A stretch of 64,000 nt of DNA from Streptococcus sp. bf_0095 (GTDB taxonomy: Bacteria; Bacillota; Bacilli; Lactobacillales; Streptococcaceae), in the NCBI RefSeq assembly GCF_004166885.1, contig NZ_RCYU01000001.1, forward strand, positions 558,001 to 622,000, given 5' to 3'. The notes beneath the pieces are model-generated. The model worked only from the letters and a program-made list of their open reading frames with translations. It had not been told where the DNA came from and did no database searches. Position numbers and translations under genes: made by a program. Positions 45,779 to 56,298 of the stretch are shown one piece after another. Position 1 is the stretch's first letter. The number at the start of each line of letters is the position of its first letter.

Positions 45779-48700
45779 TGATTCAATTCCTCCTTCATTT
45801 TTTCTATCCAGGCCTGACGGAGCTTGTCACCGACTGGGCGTTTGTCATACTGACTTGGATCCAGTTTCTTCAAGAAACGGGCTTGTCCTAGGTGGCGATT
45901 GGCTTCAAATCCCGTAATCGATTTATATTGTTCTACATACGGAGCAATGCTTCGACCATTTTCAGTATAAGGGTTGATAGCAAAGTCACCCGACAAGATA
46001 CCTTCGGCTGCTTGTTGATAGAGATGGGCATTGTAGAGCAAGAGCAGATCTAGCTCCTCTTGACTCAGCAACATGGCCTTGTTTTTCTCATAGCTCTCCC
46101 CTAATTGACTGGCTTGGTCTGCCAAGAAGAGCCCCTTGTATTGTTGGGATTTTAGAACCGCTTGGACAGCATCTTCGACCGCCTTGGTATCCTTGAGAGG
46201 CACCAAAGGATCCGTCATCTGCAAATACATGGCACCGAAAATCCCCTTGTCAGGATCAAAGGCCTGAAAGTCTTTGATAGCAGATAGATAAGTTGGCAAC
46301 TGGGAGTTGAGGCCATTATAGAACTTCTCAAAGTTAAACTTAGTCTCACTGGACTTATAGTCCACCACTCCCAAGGCCCCTGTCTCAGACAGCCGATCAA
46401 TCCTATCAACCTTGCCCTTGACCAAGAGCGGACGACCATCTTCTAAGGTTAAGAAGGGGCGATCTTCTCGGCCGAAGAGAGCTTCCTCTCCAATGGTTTC
46501 AATACTGTCATTGTGGGCGAGGACACGACCAGTCGCCCGAGCTGTATCCAGGAGCAATTCTTTTGAAAAAGCGGCCATAGCATTCTCCTGATAAAGGAGG
46601 GCAAACTCTGTCTCCTGGCTGGTTTCGCGAATGGCCTTGTGCAAGCGCTCATCAAAATCTCCTTCTGAAGGATCTTTCAGCACCCGTTCAAAAATACGGT
46701 GCAAGAAATTCCCATGGCTTCTCGCGTCTGGGCGCAAGTGCCACTCCTCCTGCAAACCTAGGACATAGTGAAGATAATAGCTATATTGGTTTTGGTAGTA
46801 GGTGTTGAGAGCTGAGGCAGATAAAGACAGAGCCTGCCCTTTTGGATAAAGGACTTCCAGCGTCTCATCCTCTAAGACCTTGGTCGTCAAGCTGTGGCTG
46901 ATTTGCGGGATATGCAAGCCTTCTGAAGCTAATTTCTTCCGAAGAATGCGAATGGCAACTGCCCAGAAGGTCGCTTCTTCCTTGCTCAACTCCTGGTCAA
47001 TTTCTCCCTGGTGCAATTCAATCAGTCGAGCTAAGAGGGCCTGGTAAGACCCCATATCTTCACTAGAGGCCCTTGCCTTCTTCTCAATGACGGGTAGAGC
47101 AAGCGGTGCCTTGGTCAGCTCGAACAAGTAAGGGGACATCTTATCGTCCACCTCATTGACAAGAATAGGGCTGGATAAGACCAGCTGTTTGGTGGCCGCA
47201 TTGAAGAGAGATAGGGCGACGAAGCGATTCTTCCGTAAGTTGTCCTGACTGGCAATTTGGAGATTAGCCTGTTGGTCTGAAGCTTGGTTCAGGACCTGAC
47301 GCTCCTCATCCGTCAGCAAGGATTGGTCCTTGGCAATCTTAGGGAAACGCTCCTGGGTCAAGCCAATGGCATAGACATAAGGAGCTGATAGAGGTTCGAT
47401 CAAATCATAAGACTGGACTGTCACCACATCCACTGTCGCTGGGACCGTTCGATAACTTGCCAACAAGATCCCTGACAAGAGAAGGCTAAGAAAATCATCT
47501 AAGGTCACCTTGATTTGATCAAAGACCTGGGCAAATTGTTCTAGCACATGGCTAAAGGACTTCCATACCTGGTCATAGCGTTCCATTTCCTGTTCAGAGC
47601 CACGACTGGCTAACTGTTGCATGTTTTGCGCCAACTGGGCATCTTGACAAAACTGGGCAAACTTTTTCAGTAGCCCCTGGCTGGTCTGGCTCTTGGTCTT
47701 GTAAAAATCCTGAAGGGGACCGATGACCTGCTGGCGAATCTGGTTGAGACGCTCTAGGTCAAATTTGTCATGGTGATTGGCTGTAAAGTCACGAGAAAAG
47801 GCAGCTAAACCCTTGATTTCTGCAAAGCGAACATATTGTTCAAAATGGTCGATGTCCTCTCGCGTTAGCGCCCCATAGAGCCCCGTCTTCAAGAGATTGA
47901 CCACATCCTCGGTCAAAAACCGATAGCGACGAAGACGGTCCAAGGATTCCACCCATTGGACCAGGGGATGCTGGGACATGGACTCACTCTTTCCAAGATA
48001 AAAGGGAATCTGGTACTGGTCAAAGATGGTTTTGAGCTGGAGCTGATAAGCATCCACATCCCCCAAGAGGACCCGAATGTCTTTGTACCGTGCGCCCTCA
48101 TACAGACGCTGGCGAATGGAGCGGGCTACAGCCTCTAATTCTTCCTTTTGATGGTTACAGGTCCAAATCTCTACTGCTTCTCGATCTTGATCAAACAGCT
48201 CACCCTCTACCTCTGTAAAGTCATAACGAGCTTCCAAGATCCGCGTCATACGACTAAAGGCATCCTCTTTTCCTTGACCGACATAGCTTGGCGTGACCTG
48301 GTAGGTCCTAGCCAAGTCTAGCAGGAAGTCGACACTTGCCTGGTAGAGGTTTCCTTCACGAAAGGTCGAGCGATAGGCTTTCTCACTGGCGTATGCCCCA
48401 ATAATGATCTCGACGCCCTTGTCATGCAGCAAATGAACCAGGTAGTCCTCCTCGGCTGAGAAACGCGTAAAACCGTCAATTACTAGGGCCAAGTCTTTCA
48501 ACTCCTCATCCAAATCTCCCTTGATAAGATGAGAGGCAAAACTAGCCAACTTAGACTCAGACTCAAAAGAACCTGCAACTAACTGGTCTTGAACAGCCTT
48601 CAAGATATGGATCAAGTCTTCTCTCTTCTCCTGATCTGGCAAGGCATCCAAGTCGGATGCTGTCATCTGGGCTGTCTGCAACTCATGAAAGAGCTGGATC

Positions 48701-49053
48701 AATTGTTGGATAAACTGGGGATCCTTCTTAAGACGTGCATAAACCTTGAGCTCTTCATCCGGCATCTGAGAAAGCACCTTAAAAAAGAGCATGCCAAGAC
48801 CGATATCATCGAGCGACTGCTGCTGGTGACTTTCATTGAGTGTAAAATAGCGTGCCATCTGAGCAAAGCGCGTAATGGTGATGGCAAAAGAAGCCTTCTG
48901 GTCTATGAGTTGCAAGACTTTGTGCTCCTTCTCAAAAGATAGAGAGTTGGGCGCGATATAAAAGACCCGCTTCCCTTCTTCAACCAATCGATTGGCCTCA
49001 TCCACCAAGACCTGGGTTAAAGGCGTTCGAATATCTGTATAGACTAATTTCAT
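45775..49053 (-). CDS. rexB: RexB/AddB nuclease subunit
   Basis: A 1092 aa subunit of the RexAB complex. The N-terminus reads [18 protein letters not shown] where AddB of bacilli has a P-loop; no Walker A is visible, as is usual for streptococcal RexB. The C-terminal nuclease motif is GKVDRIDRL followed by [14 protein letters not shown], and [20 protein letters not shown] marks the cysteine-free region near the iron-sulfur site of AddB. It is the first gene of the operon. Confidence 0.95.
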   Translation of the reverse strand: MKLVYTDIRTPLTQVLVDEANRLVEEGKRVFYIAPNSLSFEKEHKVLQLIDQKASFAITITRFAQMARYFTLNESHQQQSLDDIGLGMLFFKVLSQMPDEELKVYARLKKDPQFIQQLIQLFHELQTAQMTASDLDALPDQEKREDLIHILKAVQDQLVAGSFESESKLASFASHLIKGDLDEELKDLALVIDGFTRFSAEEDYLVHLLHDKGVEIIIGAYASEKAYRSTFREGNLYQASVDFLLDLARTYQVTPSYVGQGKEDAFSRMTRILEARYDFTEVEGELFDQDREAVEIWTCNHQKEELEAVARSIRQRLYEGARYKDIRVLLGDVDAYQLQLKTIFDQYQIPFYLGKSESMSQHPLVQWVESLDRLRRYRFLTEDVVNLLKTGLYGALTREDIDHFEQYVRFAEIKGLAAFSRDFTANHHDKFDLERLNQIRQQVIGPLQDFYKTKSQTSQGLLKKFAQFCQDAQLAQNMQQLASRGSEQEMERYDQVWKSFSHVLEQFAQVFDQIKVTLDDFLSLLLSGILLASYRTVPATVDVVTVQSYDLIEPLSAPYVYAIGLTQERFPKIAKDQSLLTDEERQVLNQASDQQANLQIASQDNLRKNRFVALSLFNAATKQLVLSSPILVNEVDDKMSPYLFELTKAPLALPVIEKKARASSEDMGSYQALLARLIELHQGEIDQELSKEEATFWAVAIRILRKKLASEGLHIPQISHSLTTKVLEDETLEVLYPKGQALSLSASALNTYYQNQYSYYLHYVLGLQEEWHLRPDARSHGNFLHRIFERVLKDPSEGDFDERLHKAIRETSQETEFALLYQENAMAAFSKELLLDTARATGRVLAHNDSIETIGEEALFGREDRPFLTLEDGRPLLVKGKVDRIDRLSETGALGVVDYKSSETKFNFEKFYNGLNSQLPTYLSAIKDFQAFDPDKGIFGAMYLQMTDPLVPLKDTKAVEDAVQAVLKSQQYKGLFLADQASQLGESYEKNKAMLLSQEELDLLLLYNAHLYQQAAEGILSGDFAINPYTENGRSIAPYVEQYKSITGFEANRHLGQARFLKKLDPSQYDKRPVGDKLRQAWIEKMKEELNQ

Positions 49054-49154
49054 AATGTTAGGATTCCTGTAAAATGATAGTTCTATTATACCATCTTTGC
49101 GCCTTTTCTACAGGGATTTTCCCATCATTCAGGAGTTTCAAAGCAGATAAAAAA

Positions 49155-49330
49155 GAGGCTGGGACAAAAGTCCTAGCCTCTCAATTGTCTTTGGATTATC
49201 GAGCAAGACGCAGTTGTTGAGTGGGCTCTACTACGCTGATTTCATCAGCTTTTACAGCCCTACTCAACTGTGCGGAGGTGGGACGACGAAATCGAATTCT
49301 AACGAATTACCGATTTCTGTCCCACTCTCT
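49155..49330 (+). repeat. R2 structured repeat, copy d
   Basis: Full-length copy, nearly identical to copy c, in the gap between rexB and the CPBP protease gene. It ends about 15 bp after the CPBP stop and could serve as its terminator (GTGGGAC/GTCCCAC stem). Confidence 0.85.
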
Positions 49331-49344
49331 TTTCAACTATTTTT

Positions 49345-50109
49345 TTAGCTTCCCCAATTGATCAAAAGATAGAGTATGCTAGAGCCAAACATATCTGCCA
49401 AAGCATGCATGAGGAAGAATGGCAAGAGGTTCTTGATTACCTTCTTGTAGAGGACATAATAGAAGAGTCCATAGATGACACCGATGACCACTGCCCAAAG
49501 CAAACCTTGGTAGGTATGGAAGGAAATCCGAATCAAGGTCGAATAAGCCAGTGCCCACCACTTGTACTTCTGATTAACAGATGTCATGACTCCTAAGAAG
49601 AAGAACTCTTCGTAGAAACCATTGAGCAAGGCATAAGCAATCGCCATGGGACTGAGCGCCAAGAACTTGTGAATAATCTGCATAGGATCGATATAAGCAA
49701 GGAGATTAACATTGAAGTAATCATACTCTCCGCTCACCGTCGTCACGATATCCCCAAACAAACCGACGATGGCAAAGATAAAGGGTACCCAAAAGAGGAC
49801 AGACCATTTGAAGCGAATCGGCAGCTGTTTAAAATCGAAATTCCGGAGAAGCAAGTAAGCCAAGGCAAGGGCTAATAAGATGATCTGCAAGGTGAAGTTG
49901 CTGGAGTATGTTGCTCCATCCGTGGCAGTATTGGTAGCTGTTTCCGTGGCTGGGCTAACGGCTTGAGCAACCGGCTGAAAGCTTGCTATAAAGTATTGCG
50001 TCGACCAGACAATAAACTGCCCAAACATAATGGCGGTAACAATAGCGATATCATACCATTTGAGCTCTTTCAAAGGCTTTTCTGGACGTATAAACTTAAG
50101 AATTTTCAT
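49345..50109 (-). CDS. CPBP-family intramembrane protein
   Basis: A 254 aa membrane protein with about six to eight helices. CPBP motifs are recognisable: motif 1 YEEFFFLGVM, motif 2 FHTYQG, motif 3 FFLMHALADMFG. In motif 1 the usual Arg of EExxxR is Leu, which occurs in some lactic-acid-bacterial members but may alter activity. The family includes CAAX proteases and bacteriocin-immunity proteins; target unknown. ATG 50109 suits the AAGGA SD best, although 50112 is possible. Confidence 0.85.
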   Translation of the reverse strand: MKILKFIRPEKPLKELKWYDIAIVTAIMFGQFIVWSTQYFIASFQPVAQAVSPATETATNTATDGATYSSNFTLQIILLALALAYLLLRNFDFKQLPIRFKWSVLFWVPFIFAIVGLFGDIVTTVSGEYDYFNVNLLAYIDPMQIIHKFLALSPMAIAYALLNGFYEEFFFLGVMTSVNQKYKWWALAYSTLIRISFHTYQGLLWAVVIGVIYGLFYYVLYKKVIKNLLPFFLMHALADMFGSSILYLLINWGS

Positions 50110-50254
50110 CATTCATCCTTCTATTCCCACATTGGAAGTATTTTTGATAGTTCTACTATAAAAGAATAGGCTTAAAGAAACTTTAATTCTTAGCTAGTAA
50201 TAAAATTGTTATAAATAATTTGCTGTTATTACAATATAAAGATAAATTTTATTA

Positions 50255-50392
50255 ATAACTTTCCTTATGTGAGTACGGACGTCATGGAACTTCTACGAAG
50301 TTCCATGACTTAGTTTTGAACCTAATGTTTCAAAACTCCCGAGTGCCTGAAACAATTGAGTTTCAGGCACTTTTCTCACGGCGGAAAGTTTT
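50255..50392 (+). repeat. R1 structured repeat, copy 5
   Basis: Core CTTTCC 50259 to GGAAAG 50388. Hairpin one is longer and perfect here (GTCATGGAACTTC/GAAGTTCCATGAC), where the other copies have mismatches. Hairpin two is AGTTTTGAA/TTCAAAACT (one variant base each side) and three GTGCCTGAAAC/GTTTCAGGCAC. The rest of the 50113-50483 gap shows nothing further. Confidence 0.85.
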
Positions 50393-50483
50393 AATCTATA
50401 TTGAAAAGACTTTAAAATAAGAAATCGTTGATTTCTTTGAAGAATAATCTAGGTTAATTTATGTATAGAACAGTTTGTCTATA

Positions 50484-50510
50484 TAAAAACGACCAGTTGG
50501 TCGTTTCTTT
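50484..50510 (-). terminator. Terminator of the Ktr/Trk potassium genes
   Basis: AAACGACCA/TGGTCGTTT stem five bases past the ktrA stop, with T-rich DNA on either strand. Confidence 0.75.
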
Positions 50511-50514
50511 ATTT

Positions 50515-51183
50515 CTATTCCTCTAAGAGGTCTTGGATTCTATCTAGATACTGGTTGTCTGTCACTGCCATCACGCGTACCCCTTCTGGCCAGATAAAGT
50601 CAGGATGAAGCTGAATTTGAAGTGGTTGGCTTTCCGCATCTCGATAACCAATAATATTGAGATGGTACTCTTCTCTGACCGCCAAGTCTTGAAGGCTTTT
50701 TCCTACCCAGCTAGCTGGAACCGTGAACTCAGCCACCACCACTGCTTCATCCAACTGGAAAACTTCAATCCCGTGTTGGAAGAGGATCATCTTGGCCAGA
50801 GACATCCCAGCTTCCACCTCAGGTAAAATAACCAAATCGGCCCCAATCTTCTCAAGAACGTCCTTGGTCACTTCATTCTTGACCTTGGCAATGACTCGCT
50901 CAACACCAAGTGCCTTACAGTGCATGACAGCTAGGACACTGGACTCCAGGTTTTCACCTGTCGCAATCACGACTGTGTCGCAGTTCCCAATATCTGCCGC
51001 ATCCAATAGGTCCATTTCCGTAATGTCTCCAACGATTCCAGTTGTAATCATAGATTCATATTGGTTGATCACATCTGCATGATCGTCAATTGCAATGATA
51101 TCCACATCCTGGTCCTGCAGGGTTTTTAAGACACTCTGTCCAAAAATCCCTAAGCCCAGAATTCCAATAGTTCGATTTGCCAT
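50515..51183 (-). CDS. ktrA: Potassium uptake regulatory subunit (KtrA/TrkA)
   Basis: A 222 aa cytoplasmic subunit with an RCK_N domain opening RTIGILGLGIFGQSVLKTL and DDHADVINQYE for nucleotide binding. An RCK_C domain (about 135-220, VVVAEFTVPASWVGKSLQDL) follows. It forms a gating ring on KtrB and senses ATP/ADP or cyclic di-AMP in this family. It lies 9 bp after ktrB. Confidence 0.93.
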   Translation of the reverse strand: MANRTIGILGLGIFGQSVLKTLQDQDVDIIAIDDHADVINQYESMITTGIVGDITEMDLLDAADIGNCDTVVIATGENLESSVLAVMHCKALGVERVIAKVKNEVTKDVLEKIGADLVILPEVEAGMSLAKMILFQHGIEVFQLDEAVVVAEFTVPASWVGKSLQDLAVREEYHLNIIGYRDAESQPLQIQLHPDFIWPEGVRVMAVTDNQYLDRIQDLLEE

Positions 51184-51192
51184 AAGTCTCTC

Positions 51193-52575
51193 CTATCCGA
51201 TAATGATGTCTGCCTTGGCATACTGCAAGGCGTCTGCCTTCTTGGCTTTGTAATTGTTCAAGCTGACCATGAGGGTCAAGGGACCGATCCGACCGATAAA
51301 CATGAGAATCATGATGATACTAAGCCCTGCTCCATTTAAGGTTGAGGTCACATTAGCCGTCACTCCGACTGTCGCTAAAGCTGATACCACCTCAAAGACC
51401 AAATAGATAAAGCGTTGGCCATCCGGCGTCACCAAACAGATTCCTAATAGACCCAGTAAGAAGGTCAACTGGAAAATCACCGCCGTCCCAAAGGAACGTT
51501 GAACAATGTCTGGCGCGATCGTTCGTTTTCCTAAATTGGTATGTGGCAACCCGAGCAGTTCCTTGCGAGCCAAAAGAACTAAAACCAGGAAGGTCGTAAT
51601 TTTCATCCCTCCTGCTGTCCCGCCTGGTGCTCCACCTAGAAACATCTGCAAGAGATAGATAAAGAGTGTCACTGGCCGGACTGCTGTATAATCTAAGGAG
51701 GCAAAACCGGCTGTCCGCATGCTGACGGTCTGGAAAAAGCTGACCAAGACCTTCTCTCCCAATGGCAGAGACCCAATGGTTGCTGGATTATCAAACTCGG
51801 TCAAGAGACTGGTTACTGTCCCAAAGAGGAGAATCGCAGCTGTTAACCAGAGAACCACCTTGGTGTGAAAGCGAAGAGTCCGTCGTCCGGATTGGTTACG
51901 AGTCTTTGAAGCGAGGTCAAACCAAACCATAAAGCCCAAACCGCCTGTGATAATTAGGGCAGACAAGGTTAGGTTGACCAGCCAATCAGTCTGGAAACTC
52001 ATCATGCTATCGCCCCCAAAATTATCAAAGCCCGCATTACAAAAGGCGGAAACCGCGACAAAGATAGAGTTAAAGATTCCATGGCCCCAGCCGAAGCGAG
52101 GGATAAAGCGGGTCATGAGGAACAAGGCTCCCAACCCTTCGATGGTAAAGGTAGTAATGAAGATGGAGCGCACAAAACGGGCCAAGCTCTGGTTATTCCT
52201 AAAGCTAAAACTGTCCCGGATGGTCTGCCGGTCCTTGTAACTGAGCTTTTGTCGGCTCTCCATAAAGAAGAGACCGATAAAGGTCAAGATACCTAGGCCT
52301 CCGATCTGGATCAAAAGCATACAGATCAATTGCCCCCAACCATTATAGGTCGAAGCCACCGACTGGGTAAAAAGCCCTGTCACACAGACCATGGATACCG
52401 CTGTAAAAAGATGGTCGACATAGCCTGCTGTTGAGCTTGCTTGCTGGACAAAAGGCAGACTCAGTAAGAGCGAGCCGATTATGATAACCAAGGCAAAGCT
52501 GAAAAAGATCCGCCTTGCCGGAGACAGACCTTTGATCTTGGACTGCCACTGTTTAAAAAATGATTTGACTAACAT
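51193..52575 (-). CDS. ktrB: Potassium uptake membrane subunit (KtrB/TrkH)
   Basis: A 460 aa protein of the TrkH/KtrB superfamily with about ten membrane segments. Filter-type glycine segments recur: AVSMVCVTGLFTQSV, AVSAFCNAGFDNFG, TVSMRTAGFASLD and VVSALATVGVTAN. It forms the ion path for potassium (or sodium-coupled potassium) uptake with the KtrA protein. Confidence 0.94.
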   Translation of the reverse strand: MLVKSFFKQWQSKIKGLSPARRIFFSFALVIIIGSLLLSLPFVQQASSTAGYVDHLFTAVSMVCVTGLFTQSVASTYNGWGQLICMLLIQIGGLGILTFIGLFFMESRQKLSYKDRQTIRDSFSFRNNQSLARFVRSIFITTFTIEGLGALFLMTRFIPRFGWGHGIFNSIFVAVSAFCNAGFDNFGGDSMMSFQTDWLVNLTLSALIITGGLGFMVWFDLASKTRNQSGRRTLRFHTKVVLWLTAAILLFGTVTSLLTEFDNPATIGSLPLGEKVLVSFFQTVSMRTAGFASLDYTAVRPVTLFIYLLQMFLGGAPGGTAGGMKITTFLVLVLLARKELLGLPHTNLGKRTIAPDIVQRSFGTAVIFQLTFLLGLLGICLVTPDGQRFIYLVFEVVSALATVGVTANVTSTLNGAGLSIIMILMFIGRIGPLTLMVSLNNYKAKKADALQYAKADIIIG

Positions 52576-52606
52576 AGCTTCATTGTATCATAAAAGTGGA
52601 TTGGAC

Positions 52607-53371
52607 TCACAAGTGATGAATCATTTCTAGGCATAATTCTAAGGCCTTCTCAAATGCCTCAGATCCCCAGTCACGCTGATCATAATTTTCCAGGTCGGCA
52701 AGAGAATCTGCGGTAAATAGGAGCAAGCCCCAAACCGCCCCACGAAGCTGGGCCACTGCAGCAAGAGAGGCACACTCCATCTCCACCACACTACACCCTT
52801 CTTCGATGCGATAGGCGACCTTATCAGGCGTTTCTCTATAAAATCCGTCCGTCGACCAGGTCATGACCTCTTGATAAGGAATTTCTTTTCCTTTCAAGAC
52901 CGTTTCAATAGCGGTCAGTGCTCGCCTATCCACTTCGATATAACGGGAAGGCGCTACATAATGGTAACTAGCTCCCTCATCTCGCAAGGCCTTGGTCGGG
53001 ATCAAGAAGGCATTTTCTTCCATGTCCACCAAGACGCCACAGCTTCCTGCCGAAATGATCTTCTTCACCCCATAGCCGATCAACCAATCCATGAATTGGG
53101 CTGCTGCTGCAGATCCAACTGGCGCTTGAGCCAAGCAGATTTCCTCTCCTTGGTGCTCCATGACATAAACCGGATAGGTCTTGGTAGCTGAGACAAAGCT
53201 AGCTACTTGTTTGGCTCCAGCAACTTTGGCAAAGCGGTCAATCTCATCCTCTAAGAAAGCATAAACGCATTTATCAGGCAAATGCAGGTCTAACCCCTCA
53301 TGGGTCGGCATAATGACTGCCTGTGGGTTGTCGTCAAACTCTAAAATAGGAATTTCATGTTTATGGATCAT
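52607..53371 (-). CDS. Nucleoside phosphorylase, uridine phosphorylase-like
   Basis: A 254 aa PNP/UDP-type phosphorylase. Visible are PVGSAAAAQFMDWLI with ISAGSCGVLVDM for phosphate and ribose contact, and VVEMECASLAAVAQ, the catalytic MEC segment. Substrate could be uridine or a purine nucleoside; the sequence does not decide. It stands alone between the potassium genes and the helicase gene, which reads away from it. Confidence 0.88.
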   Translation of the reverse strand: MIHKHEIPILEFDDNPQAVIMPTHEGLDLHLPDKCVYAFLEDEIDRFAKVAGAKQVASFVSATKTYPVYVMEHQGEEICLAQAPVGSAAAAQFMDWLIGYGVKKIISAGSCGVLVDMEENAFLIPTKALRDEGASYHYVAPSRYIEVDRRALTAIETVLKGKEIPYQEVMTWSTDGFYRETPDKVAYRIEEGCSVVEMECASLAAVAQLRGAVWGLLLFTADSLADLENYDQRDWGSEAFEKALELCLEMIHHL

Positions 53372-53493
53372 CTGTTGCCTCCAAACTTGTTTGTAACATT
53401 ATATAAGTCTATCTAGCCGGTGTCAAGAAGAGATAGCAAAAAGGACTATTTTTCTTCCATAGTAACTCCCTTTCTAATGAATACCTTCAACTA

Positions 53494-53502
53494 TGATATA
53501 AT
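53494..53502 (+). promoter_or_regulatory. Extended -10 promoter of the helicase gene
   Basis: TGATATAAT, 26 bp before the start codon, with no strong -35. Confidence 0.55.
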
Positions 53503-53527
53503 GGGGACAGTACAAGGGAGGAAAACA

Positions 53528-56242
53528 ATGTTACAAGAACTAGCTTTTACAGGACAATGGAGACACTATCAAAAACGCGTTCTCGATAAGAGTGAGGCTT
53601 TTATGGCGGATGGCCACCTGCATTTGGTAGCAGCTCCTGGCTCTGGAAAAACAACCCTAGGAATTGAATTCATCCGACGCTTTGGGCAACCAACCCTGAT
53701 CTTGGCACCTACGGTCACCATTCGTCAACAATGGGTCGACCGGATTATCCAAGCATTCTTGAAAGATGAAAGCCAAGCGGAGCAATTGATCTCTCAGAAT
53801 CTTAAACATCCTAAGCTGATTACAGTGGCTACCTATCAAGCCCTACACAGTGCCATGAACCAAATCGTCGGTCAATCGCAAGCTGAAGATACCGATGACC
53901 AGGCAGAGATTGAAACATTTGATTTCAAAGGCTTTGACATCTTTTCTACTTTCAAAGAAATCTCACTTGGAACCCTCTGTTTAGATGAGTGTCACCACCT
54001 GCGCAATGAATGGTGGAAGAGTTTGGAAGCCTTTCGCCAAGCCTTCCCTGACTTAAAGATGATCTCCCTCACTGCTACCCCTCCCTATGAAGGGGACCCT
54101 ACTCTTTGGGAACGCTATATCCGCATGTGTGGGGAGATTGATGAGGAAATCACGGTTCCCGAATTGGTAAAGGAAGAGACCCTTTGTCCCCACCAAGACT
54201 ATGTCTACTTTGCCTTTCCAACCAAGGAAGAGCAGGCTCAGTTGGACGCCTTTAGCCAACAAAAGAATGCTCTCTTACAACAATTGACTTCCGATCCCCT
54301 CTTTTGCCAACACCTGCAATCCTGTCAGGCCTTATCTGGTCAGATTAGTGATGATGAATTGCTCAATGAGCCCAAGTATCTCTCTGCTACCCTGATCTTT
54401 CTTCGGAGCAAGGGAATCGCCTTTCCCAACCGTTTTCAGGACCTTTTAGGAGCTAAAAAACTACCTGCCTTCACCATGGACTGGCTTGAAACTCTTCTGC
54501 AAGGCCTGCTCTTTCAGGTTCCCCACTGGTACAATCTACCAGAAGAATACGAAAAGCAACTCCTCCATGAATTAAAAGCAGCTAGCTTAATCGATCGAAA
54601 ACAAGTCAAACTGGTCCGCAACAAAAAACAAGACCTCCTGCTGAACCAATCCCTTGGAAAACTCAATGCGGTTCGAGAGATTTTCAAGGCGGAATACCAG
54701 GCTCTTGGAAGCCAACTGCGCCAACTGGTTTTAACAGACTATATTCGCCAAGACTTTGAAGTTCATCTAGGGGACACGGACGCCCAATTCACTCAGTTGG
54801 GAGTTCTCTCGTATTTTGAATCCATTCGCAGGGAAAGCATAGAGCTAACGACCCCTCCTGCCATCGCTGTCTTAACAGGTACTATCGTCATCATCCCAAC
54901 AGTTGCTAAGCCAAAACTAGAAGAGCTTCTAGGAGCGAATCGACTGACTTACCAAAATGTCGGCCAATTATCTCCTGATGACTTTCTCAAGATTCGCTTG
55001 GTTGGTTCTCAACATGATTTGGTGACAGCTGTGACTCAGCTCTTTCAAGAGGGACTCATCCAAGTCGTGATTGGAACCAAGTCTCTTCTAGGAGAAGGCT
55101 GGGATGCTCCTTGTGTCAACTCCCTGATCCTAGCGAGCTTTGTCGGTAGCTTTATGCTCAGCAACCAAATGCGAGGCCGTGCCATCCGAGTGTGGCCTGA
55201 GGATCCAGACAAGACCAGTAACATCTGGCATCTGGTCTCCATCAATCTTTCCTCAAAGAAATGGTATGAAAAGTCAGATCTTGAAAAGGAAGAGATCGAA
55301 GCCATCACTGATCAACTGAAAGAATACAGTCCTGATCTAGAGCTTTTAGAGAGACGGATGAAGCAATTTTTAGGCCTCCACTACAAGGAACCCTTTATCG
55401 AATCCGGAATCGAACGTCTATCCTTTGACAATATCCGCTATACTAAAAAACAGTTACAGAAACTCAACGAAGAGTCCTTAGAGCGCTCCACTCATCGTCA
55501 AGAACTTCGGGATGACTGGCAAAAAGCTCTTCCGATTCTTGAGAATATGGAGATTGCAAACGAGGTCCAAGTGGATAAACACTTCCTGCCTCTGGCCCTA
55601 TTTTTTGATGCCAGAAAGCTAGCTCGCTGGCTGACGGCTGCTGCTTTGACCGATGCTTTCGCCAACCTTATTTACTACTCACATAGAGGTGGAAGGAACA
55701 CTGTTTCTCTTATTCTTCTATTCGTCTTAGCTGTTCTCGCACTCCTTGCTTGGCTACGCTACTACCTCTATAAGAGTCCTTATAAACGCATGGAAGTATT
55801 TGGAGAAGCTGTCCGTCAAGCCTTATTAGCTTCTGGCCAGATTCAAACCCAGGAGACCCGCATCCAAGTGGTCCGAGATAGGAAGGATGCCATCAACACG
55901 CTGATCTATATGAAGGGCGGAACCATGCGAGAGAAAGAACTCTTCTCGCAAACCATGATCGAATTTTTCGCACCGATTGAAAACCAGCGTTACATCCTAA
56001 AAGCTCAGGAAAAAGTATCCGACCAGACAGAATACTTCGCCGTGCCAAGCCTCTTTGATAAGCGAAAAGAGGAGGCCCAAGCCTTTGTCGAGCAAATCCG
56101 AAAGAGCCTAGGTAAGTATGACCTCGTCTATACCAGAAGCGCCGAAGGCCGTGCTGTTCTTTTAGATGCACGCATCAAGGCCTTGGCTAACAAACAAGAG
56201 CGCACCTTCACCAAGAAACAAGTGATGTCGGATTTGAAATAA
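53528..56242 (+). CDS. SF2 DEAD/DEAH-box helicase with predicted membrane segment
   Basis: ATG 53528 follows GGGAGG; the longer frame upstream has no SD. The 904 aa protein has Walker A AAPGSGKTT (35-43), ILAPTVTIRQQW, box II LDECHHL (about 151-157), SLTATPP, and in the second RecA-like domain IGTKSLLGEGWDAPCVNSLI with NQMRGRAIR. An insert of about 200 residues separates the two motor domains. After the motor, residues near 698-718 and 727-748 are hydrophobic (TVSLILLFVLAVLALLAWLR), suggesting one or two membrane spans before a C-terminal domain of about 155 residues. Membrane-tethered helicases are uncommon. Its role, whether repair, competence or defence, is unknown. Confidence 0.85.
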   Translation: MLQELAFTGQWRHYQKRVLDKSEAFMADGHLHLVAAPGSGKTTLGIEFIRRFGQPTLILAPTVTIRQQWVDRIIQAFLKDESQAEQLISQNLKHPKLITVATYQALHSAMNQIVGQSQAEDTDDQAEIETFDFKGFDIFSTFKEISLGTLCLDECHHLRNEWWKSLEAFRQAFPDLKMISLTATPPYEGDPTLWERYIRMCGEIDEEITVPELVKEETLCPHQDYVYFAFPTKEEQAQLDAFSQQKNALLQQLTSDPLFCQHLQSCQALSGQISDDELLNEPKYLSATLIFLRSKGIAFPNRFQDLLGAKKLPAFTMDWLETLLQGLLFQVPHWYNLPEEYEKQLLHELKAASLIDRKQVKLVRNKKQDLLLNQSLGKLNAVREIFKAEYQALGSQLRQLVLTDYIRQDFEVHLGDTDAQFTQLGVLSYFESIRRESIELTTPPAIAVLTGTIVIIPTVAKPKLEELLGANRLTYQNVGQLSPDDFLKIRLVGSQHDLVTAVTQLFQEGLIQVVIGTKSLLGEGWDAPCVNSLILASFVGSFMLSNQMRGRAIRVWPEDPDKTSNIWHLVSINLSSKKWYEKSDLEKEEIEAITDQLKEYSPDLELLERRMKQFLGLHYKEPFIESGIERLSFDNIRYTKKQLQKLNEESLERSTHRQELRDDWQKALPILENMEIANEVQVDKHFLPLALFFDARKLARWLTAAALTDAFANLIYYSHRGGRNTVSLILLFVLAVLALLAWLRYYLYKSPYKRMEVFGEAVRQALLASGQIQTQETRIQVVRDRKDAINTLIYMKGGTMREKELFSQTMIEFFAPIENQRYILKAQEKVSDQTEYFAVPSLFDKRKEEAQAFVEQIRKSLGKYDLVYTRSAEGRAVLLDARIKALANKQERTFTKKQVMSDLK

Positions 56243-56262
56243 GAACTGATTTCACTACAAAA

Positions 56263-56297
56263 AAATTCTAGTAGACAACCTCTACTAGAATTTTTTC
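56263..56297. terminator. Bidirectional terminator, helicase/alcohol dehydrogenase
   Basis: AATTCTAGTAGA/TCTACTAGAATT stem with A and T runs between convergent genes. Confidence 0.85.
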
Positions 56298-56298
56298 A

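Noticed and set aside
42366-48942. Many plus-strand frames of 60-117 codons across rexA and rexB
   Set aside because: They lack SDs, run against the operon and have no recognisable domains.
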